From assembly GCA_963575745.1 (NCBI GenBank), contig CAUYUJ010011226.1, positions 171,006 through 235,005 on the forward strand: a stretch of DNA of 64,000 bases, in the 5' to 3' direction. This DNA is from Prorocentrum cordatum. Taxonomy: Eukaryota > Sar > Dinophyceae > Prorocentrales > Prorocentraceae. Position 1 is the first letter of the stretch. Each line of letters opens with the position of its first letter. Of the stretch, positions 58,531 through 64,000 are shown piece after piece. Below the pieces are notes generated by a model. It had not been told where the DNA came from. It did no database searches and saw only the letters and a program-made list of their open reading frames with translations. A program made the position numbers and the translations under genes.

Positions 58531-59117
58531 AATTACATGCCGAGGCGTGTTGATAATGGCCAGTACATCGTTTTCGTTCAGAAAAGGTAAATACAAGGCG
58601 ATGGTTGGCTATGATTTCGGTCGGCTTTCGCATCAGTACCCCATGGGAGTCACGTAAGCCAGTAGTGCATTGGTCCATGTTCACCTTGCAAGTGCCCTTG
58701 CTTTTGGCAAGCGTAGTCCATGGTGGTATCTGATCCACAGAACCCCCCACTGGTTGTTCTCGTACATAGAACCGTCGAATCTAATTTTGACGTACAGCCA
58801 CCTTCCCACATAACTTGATATGTGGTACGTCATCTTTATGGTGTTCATGCCAGGTGTCATAATTAACATTTGCATCGAAATAGGAAGGTAAACCAGTTGT
58901 TCTGCAGTTGGGCTGTGGTATGACAACCTTAACGAAAGAAACGTCTAGATAATGCATCACTGCATCTTGGACATCCTTGTTGCCAAGGTCCATAAAAGTG
59001 CGTTTGTCGAGGTTTTCCCACTGAAGACAGACCTCGGCTGAATGCTAGTTGAGAGACGCCTCCAACTCCTCCACGCAATTCTAACATATCTACCTTGTTG
59101 TGTCGTCCGTAGCACAA
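58531..59117 (-). pseudogene. Methyltransferase-like domain inside the copia-like pol
   Basis: A Rossmann-type motif I, VDMLELRGGVGGVSQLAFSR, lies at about 59090-59031. After a one-base frame change near 59015 come MDLGNKDVQDAVMHYLDVSF, then VVIPQPNCRTTG (58922-58887), where P-x-C stands at the place of the C5-methyltransferase motif IV nucleophile. PHIKLCGKVAVRQ follows and, after an in-frame TAG at 58781, RRFYVREQPVGG, whose Glu corresponds to motif VI. The rest (MDQCTTGLRDSHGVLMRKPT) is particular to these elements. Cytosine methyltransferases captured by retrotransposons are known in dinoflagellates; whether this divergent domain belongs to them is inferred. A second TAG at 58529 lies in frame. 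Confidence 0.55.
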
Positions 59118-59331
59118 GGTGAGGGGTTATTTAGAATGCATCTGCGTAGGTATCAACACGTTGCCCCGCAGGTAGTGTGTTGAAGGTCTCCTCTCTATCG
59201 TCACTATCCGCGTCGGAGTCCAGAGGTGTGTCGGTGTAGTGCGTGCTACATCCGAGTCCTTTCAGGTCGTCTCCGCAGTCGTCGCTGCCTTCTTCGACTT
59301 TTTCGGGTATCTTGCGCGGTTTGATGCCAGC

Positions 59332-59700
59332 TTATTTGTTTGCTTTCTGCTTGTCTTTTTGTTTAAATATGGCATCGGTTGGTCGCGCTGTCTGTCGTTC
59401 TGCCTCAGGTGAGCTAAGTGTCGGAAATTCGGGAATAGAGAGGAGCACGCGGCCGCGCTCAATCGAAGGGGGAGGGGGGCGATCGGCATCGATGATCGCC
59501 ACTCGCCTTGAGCGTGGACGTGAGCTGCCATCTCCCAAGAGAGTCGGTTCCGGCTGCTCCCAGTGCAGTCGGGTGCGGATGTTGGTAACACCATTGGGTA
59601 ATGGTGCGTTGTAGTTGTGCCCGGTAGGCTGGTCCTGGATCATGATGTCTTGGATGATCGTGTTGTCGTCCAGGTTCATCGTCACCCGTCTCACGACATG
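59332..59700 (-). pseudogene. Pol linker upstream of the methyltransferase-like domain
   Basis: A 120-residue open stretch: RRVTMNLDDNTIIQDIMIQD, then HNYNAPLPNGVTNIRTRLHW, then a Pro/Arg-rich tail ending KQKDKQKANK. I recognise this segment as the linker that precedes the methyltransferase-like domain in dinoflagellate copia polyproteins. It has no known activity. It marks where element coding sequence resumes after the minisatellite. Confidence 0.65.
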
Positions 59701-59814
59701 GTCCCGCTCGGGGCCATTCTAAGGAGGCTGAACGTAAGTTCGAACCCCTTTATCAACTCGAGTATGGATACTAAGATGCACGGCGCTTGCGTGATTCCTT
59801 CGCGTTTTATGTCC

Positions 59815-60650
59815 AGGGCAGCGCTTCGTAGCCCCATGGGGAGCTCCACCGAAGGCCCCAGTGGGGGTGCCCGCATGCGGTTCCCCCACCCAGGGCAGCG
59901 TTTCGTGGCCCCATATGGGGTTCCACCGTAAGCACCAGTGGGGGTGCCCGCATGCGGTTCCCCCACCCAGACTAGCGTTTCGTAGCCCCATAGGGGGGCT
60001 CCACCGTAGGCCCCAGTGGGGGTGCCCGCATGCGGCTTCCCCACGCAGCGCAGCGTTCCGTAGCCCCATAGGGGGCTGCACCGAAGGCCCCAGTAGGGGT
60101 GCCCGCATGCGGTTTCACCGCCCAGGGCAGCGCTTCGTAGCCCCATAGGGAGCTCCACCGAAGGCCCCAGTGGGGGTGCCCGCATGCGGTTCCCCCGCCC
60201 AGGGCAGCCCTTCGTAGCCCCATAGGGAGCTCCACCGAAGGCACCAGTGGGGGTGCCCGCGTGCGGTTCCCCCACCCAGACCAGCGTTTCGCGGCCCAAT
60301 AGGGAGCTCCAGCGCTTCGAGGCCTCATAGGGGGCTGCACGGAAGGCCCCAGTAGGGGCGTTGGCATGCGTCTCCCCTACCCAGAGGTAGCGCCACCGAA
60401 AACGATATTCATAGTTATGGCATTCACAACTGCATGCGGTTGGGTCCTCCGCCAGGCTAAGTGTCTAAGGTGTCTCGGGCGAAACACCCATTTTCGAGGG
60501 TCCGAAAATTAGGCGAGCGGTTTCAAGATCTCCATTGTTGGAGGATGTCTCGAGCGAAGCGCCCATTTCTAGCAACACACGTCGTGTGATACGACCCCCA
60601 ACTTCACGATGTTGCGGGGGTGTCTCGAGCGAAGTCAGGCCCATTGGTCT
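59815..60650. repeat. 77-bp and 75-bp minisatellites where protease is expected
   Basis: Units with GCGCTTCGTAGCCCCATAGG, AGCTCCACCGAAGGCCCCAG and GGGGTGCCCGCATGCGGTT have anchors at 59821, 59898, 59975, 60053, 60130, 60207 and 60284 (77, 77, 78, 77, 77, 77) and a truncated unit to 60391. A second array, TGTCTCGAGCGAAG, has anchors at 60471, 60545 and 60621. The 77-base unit is open in all three minus phases, giving a continuous but meaningless 202-codon frame (59691-60299). Confidence 0.92.
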
Positions 60651-60809
60651 GCCATGGAGGGGCCGTTGGAGCGCCCGCGTCAGGGGGGTGAGGGCGCTGA
60701 AGGCCGCTAGAGCGAGCGCCGCTTGAGCGCGCGCGCGCGATTGGGTGATCGACTGGGGAACCGACCGCGGCGTGCCGGACGAGCGTCGTCTTCCCATTCT
60801 TCGTCACCA

Positions 60810-61576
60810 TCATCGGCGCAATACTTTTTTCATCCAGACCTGGCGGCTCGCCGATCGCTCCTGGCGGCTCATAGAGCGGCCCGATGCGACGAATGTGCAC
60901 TGAAATCCTTCATTATGGCCAACCTCATATTGAATGCGCTCAGAGAGATCACTAACGTCTCGCGGGCTTCCCCGCAAAGGGTCATCATCGCTCAACTCCA
61001 TGTTTGTCGGATTTCCAATGACCCGAGGATCAAGCATCAACTGTATTTCCTCTTCTGTTGCAGGAATAATGGCTTCTGAATCCGCGGGCGCCCCCGCCAT
61101 GTCGGCGTCTTCTGCGGCGGGCGCGTGGAAGTTCTCGACGCATTCAACGTCGGCAGGTTGCCCCGCGATGGGTATGCCCAGCCAGTCTGCCAGATCGATA
61201 TCGCTGTGGCCGGCGAGTACCTCCTCGAATAGCTCGCCGACGCAATTCCGAGGGACATATTGGCACTCAGATATCTGGCAGCCATGAAGTGAACAGCTGC
61301 AGCTGAGCTATCGGCAGGGTCAGCTAAACGAGACTCCCAGTCAACGTGCTGTACGTCAGAATCGGTTTGAGCCAAACATATCGACGGCCCCCTGCCTCTC
61401 CCATCGCCATGGGGGCATTCGCGGCGAAAGTGCTGCGTGCTATGGCATATGGTGCACTCCATAGTCTTACGATTGGCATCCTTCGGGTTCCCCCGACGTC
61501 CCTCACCTTTTCCTGATGCATGCCTGCGTTTCCTGCCTGTGCCCAAAACATATATCTTCATGCTGTGGCCCAGCAA
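60810..61576 (-). pseudogene. gag: gag nucleocapsid zinc knuckle and downstream acidic segment
   Basis: The frame 61576-61037 has a perfect CX2CX4HX4C knuckle at residues 41-54 (61415-61456; CTICHSTQHFRREC), following a GKGEGRRGNPKDANRKT basic stretch. This is the RNA-packaging motif of gag. Downstream the frame shifts near 61265 to the frame ending at 60810, which gives PADVECVENFHAPAAEDADM, an acidic stretch, and VIGNPTNMELSDDDPLRGSP. The retroviral-type aspartic protease motif (D-T/S-G) expected after this point is not found. Confidence 0.78.
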
Positions 61577-62141
61577 GTGGTGCTAGGAATGCTGATACGC
61601 CTCTGCCATATAATCGCCGACGCTTACCTTTACCCTTACCTCGGCCCTTGCCTTTTCCCTTGAATGCTCGTCGTGCGATGCGCCGTACTTTCCGGGCGGG
61701 CTTCTTCATGAACCGCCTCCATCTGCGCTTATGTTTTTGGTATCCTAAAAATAACCATTGTGCCTGTTGCTCTTCCGTGAGGTATGTGGGCATATCGGAG
61801 TAGTCAAAAGCTGTGGCCCCATCATCCGAAGACGCATCGGCGTCCGTGCCGGAGTCGAAATCGGACTCGGCAGGTTGCCCCGCTGAGCCCATTCGGGCCA
61901 TGGCTTGCGTAGGGGATGCCGCGTCGGGCGGCCCCCGGAACCTGGCTCGCAACTTGCGACCCCGAGGCCGATCCACCGTTCTGAGCCAGTAGTGTAATGG
62001 TCTCAGTTGGTTGTGGATCGTTATTCCAGACGTTAATTGCAGGTTACCCTGCGTTTGCTTCAGCGTGGAAGGTCTCGGTTCGATGACCGTGACTGAGCGT
62101 GCCACCAATGTTGCCGGGGGTTCTCTCAGCGATGTGTGCAT
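61503..62141 (-). pseudogene. gag: gag continuation: acidic linker and basic GKGKG segment
   Basis: The frame changes near 62110. The piece has an acidic stretch (SDFDSGTDADASSDDGATAF), then the segment YLTEEQQAQWLFLGYQKHKR and RWRRFMKKPARKVRRIARRA, then FKGKGKGRGKGKGKRRR. This succession, ending in a Gly-Lys repeat, is characteristic of dinoflagellate copia gag and would bind RNA. The frame ends at 61503, where the zinc-knuckle piece starts in another frame. Confidence 0.75.
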
Positions 62142-63021
62142 ATGACCTCATGCGTTCAAGTAAGGCGTCAAGCTGTTGCTGGTCTCTCGGCATGTGGTGG
62201 TTTAGTGGCTGTAGGAGATCTGTGCACGCGATGTCCCCTACCCCAAGAGCTCTGAATCATATAGCTGCTAAGATTTGGAAATTGGGGATGTCAAAGCCTG
62301 CCGTTTCTGCTTCATATCGGGCTATCTCGAAGCATGCTAACGTCTGGTCGATGCATTCTCCCGCGTGGACTCGGAAGTCAATGAGAGCTGGGCCAGAGTT
62401 GAGCTGGCCTTCCTCTTCTAAATTCTCGAACTTCGTGCTTAAGAGGAACATAATGCAGGTGGCACCGTCGGTGTGGCGGCCACCTATGTTAACGCCAAAG
62501 TTGATAACTGCTAGGGGGACTCTCATGGCTATGGTTCGTGTGAGACCTCCCAAACCTCGCTGCAAGGCTGCAGCTTGCTGGGAGGGTGTCATGTTGCCTG
62601 TGGTCACGTTGATCCAAGCATGTACCTCGCGGGCGAATTCGCGGAAAGGTACCTGGCCGGCCGGTCGTTCGTGTGTCGTCTCTACCACGCGTCCTACCGC
62701 GCACCCGATAGCGACCGATGTGCGCCCAAAGATAGTGACACCAATCCAATGACCTCGCAGGTCGTAGTCGGATGTAGTCGGTTGGGGCTTCCGACGTGTG
62801 GTGAGTCTGCATGGGGGTGGAGGCGGCACCGTTTCGTATCGCATGTTTCCATGCATTATGTCTTCGAAGATGTTTCCACTTGGAGTGGGTGGGTGGACTT
62901 CAGGAGTGTAGTAGTGCAGGGATGTAGGACGAAAGTCAGAGGCCTCCGCGTAAGCAGAGGCGTCACTGCAAGTGTCCTTGCTATACTGCGTAAGTATCCG
63001 CCGGCCCCCTTGTGGGGCCAC
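62110..63021 (-). pseudogene. gag: gag capsid-like domain of the copia-like element
   Basis: The first 254 codons (63021-62257) contain the block FREFAREVHAWINVTTGNMT, SQQAAALQRGLGGLTRTIAM and FENLEEEGQLNSGPALIDFR, which has the shape of the capsid region of dinoflagellate copia gag proteins (helical, ending in ECIDQTLACFEIARYEAE). The frame then hits TGA at 62257 but runs on to about 62110 with LLQPLNHHMPRDQQQLDALL and ERMRSYAHIAERTPGNIG, clearly the same protein. Gag forms the particle in which reverse transcription occurs. The start at 63021 is the first ATG; the N-terminal 80 residues, Pro-rich, are not diagnostic. Confidence 0.75.
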
Positions 63022-63079
63022 CAGGCTGCGAGGCGCGTGATTCGCAGTTTCCTGTGCCAGTTGTAGTTTGTAGTTTCCA

Positions 63080-63849
63080 GTGTTACAGTTCTGCTTCTTG
63101 CTGGTTACTGTAACTAGTTGACTTCTTGCTGGTTACTGTAACTAGTTGATTGACCGCGCGAGGGGGGGGGAGGCCCAAACGGGATTTTTAGCACCCCCTG
63201 GGCGCGTTGTCTGAATTGTTGGGGGGGCTCGAAATCGACACCCCTCACGCAGATCCGCGGGGCCAGGGTCAAAAGACACAGGGGATTTGCCACATTTCTG
63301 AAATTCGGTGCCACCCCTCACGCAGATCCGCGGGGTCAGGGTCCCAAAACACAGGGGATTTGCCACATTTCTGAAATTCGGCGCCACCCCTTACGCAGAT
63401 CCGCGGGGTTAGGGTCCAAAAACATAAGGGATTTGCAACATTTCTGAAATTCGAACCCATCACGCACATCCATCGCAAGGCGCGGTAACCCAAACTGCGA
63501 GAACTCCCTCGGCCCTTTCATCGCAAGGTGTGGTAACCAAACCCTTAAAACACACACGTCTTACCAATCGCCAGGTGTGGTAACCCCTCTTGTGATCAGT
63601 TGGTTTTGCTGATTGCGACTCGGCTTCGCATGAAGTTTCGATACTGCTTCACGACAGCGCCAAGGCCTCATGACTTAGCTCTTCCATGGCCCATTCTCCG
63701 AGAGAGGGGGCCGGCGACAGGGGGCGAAACCCTTACGGATATACATTCCTCCGCGCAAACCCACTGCACCCTGATGTTCCGCCACGTCTGTAATCCACCA
63801 GATAGTGCCGTGGATGGTGAGGAGTAGAGCTAGAGCTGACCACCACAGG
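63080..63849. repeat. Element leader with 28-bp and 73-bp tandem repeats
   Basis: 63094-63121 and 63122-63149 are perfect head-to-tail copies of a 28-base unit (CTTCTTGCTGGTTACTGTAA...). At 63232-63462 a 73-base unit (ACGCAGATCCGCGGGG, CAGGGGATTTGCCACATTTC) repeats three times with anchors 63241, 63314 and 63387. The remaining leader has no coding feature. Confidence 0.85.
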
Positions 63850-63864
63850 CCAGCTCCGCTACCA
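63850..63864 (-). promoter_or_regulatory. Putative tRNA primer-binding site (initiator Met type)
   Basis: On the minus strand the bases next to the LTR read TGGTAGCGGAGCTGG. The site used by many plant LTR elements, complementary to the 3' end of initiator Met tRNA, reads TGGTATCAGAGCCGG; 12 of 15 positions agree. The match and the position directly inside the LTR support the element boundary. The host tRNA sequence is not known to me. Confidence 0.6.
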
Positions 63865-64000
63865 AGTTTGAAAAAGGGGTTGGGAGGCCCAACCAGCAGC
63901 TTCGCCTCAGGCGAAGCCCAGCCCCAGCTCTGTTGTACCGTAGTAGCGATCGTCCCAGTAGTAGAGGGCGTGCCATCTTAAGCAGTAGGAAGGTCCTTTG
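63865..64000 (-). repeat. Candidate 5' LTR of the copia-like element (truncated by window)
   Basis: Direct-repeat partner of 53578-53716, with the same hairpin at 63899-63917. Its inner end at 63865 abuts the primer-binding site, as expected for a 5' LTR read on the minus strand. Confidence 0.72.

Larger units (their letters stand above)
53578..64000 (-). mobile_element. Ty1/copia-like LTR retrotransposon, degenerate, with methyltransferase-like domain
   Basis: Reading from 64000 downward: candidate 5' LTR, primer-binding site, untranslated leader with tandem repeats, gag with GKGKG and CCHC segments, a region occupied by minisatellites where protease would be expected, a linker, a methyltransferase-like domain, a Cys-rich segment, integrase, connection, RT and RNase H, then a candidate 3' LTR. 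Integrase before RT is the copia order. Length is at least 10.4 kb. LTR copies differ at about one base in five by eye, in line with at least six frame changes and seven internal stops: an old, dead insertion. The 5' LTR is cut by the window edge, so the full length is unknown. Confidence 0.88.

Noticed and set aside
59691-60299. A 202-codon ORF with GEPHAGTPTGAFGGAPYGATK-like repeats
   Set aside because: The 77-base unit shifts phase in each copy, so the reading is a product of a minisatellite open in all phases.

Overview
The window reads as nuclear DNA of a dinoflagellate. Three things point there. A complete 22-nt dinoflagellate spliced-leader (SL) sequence lies on the minus strand at 33643-33664. 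The coding remains I can recognise belong to retroelement lineages abundant in dinoflagellate genomes: a Ty1/copia-like element with GKGKG-type gag, a DIRS-like reverse transcriptase and a LINE-type reverse transcriptase. The rest is GC-rich, gene-poor and saturated with micro- and minisatellites. The species cannot be fixed from the sequence. I found no intact host gene and no convincing tRNA, rRNA, operon or CRISPR.

Layout. 1-4132 (minus): decayed retroelement with ORF1, RT and RNase H pieces, running off the left edge. 4133-20340: non-coding repeat country, including an exact 14-bp array (5501-5668), an 85-bp minisatellite, an AT-richer 15-bp-motif zone, a 527-bp tandem duplication, a 10-bp-phased array (14470-14960) and a 281-bp tandem duplication. 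20431-22110 (plus): broken LINE RT. 22111-27764: pyrimidine-rich DNA and a roughly 0.9-kb (AGT)n block holding a 100-N assembly gap. 27765-28921 (minus): LINE zinc-finger/RNase H fragment. 30670-33664 (minus): a broken intronless gene copy that starts with the SL, which suggests reinsertion of a trans-spliced mRNA. 33665-42660: more minisatellites and microsatellites. 42797-49460: mosaic of a higher-order repeat family built around (CAA)n, 41-bp and roughly 138-bp arrays. 49461-53577: mostly unassigned sequence. 53578-64000 (minus): a copia-like element with candidate LTRs at both ends, a primer-binding site, gag, a methyltransferase-like domain, integrase, RT and RNase H, broken by frameshifts and stops.

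How the parts relate. The recognisable proteins are retrotransposon functions: gag packaging, integration, reverse transcription, RNase H, plus a methyltransferase-like domain whose role is inferred. The SL-bearing retrocopy would be a by-product of the same reverse transcription activity acting on a host mRNA. Almost every coding piece carries frameshifts or stops, so the window looks like a graveyard of retroelements in which simple repeats have expanded, several inside former coding sequence.

Limits. All homology statements come from reading motifs; no database search was run. Element boundaries, repeat copy numbers and identities are estimates by eye.
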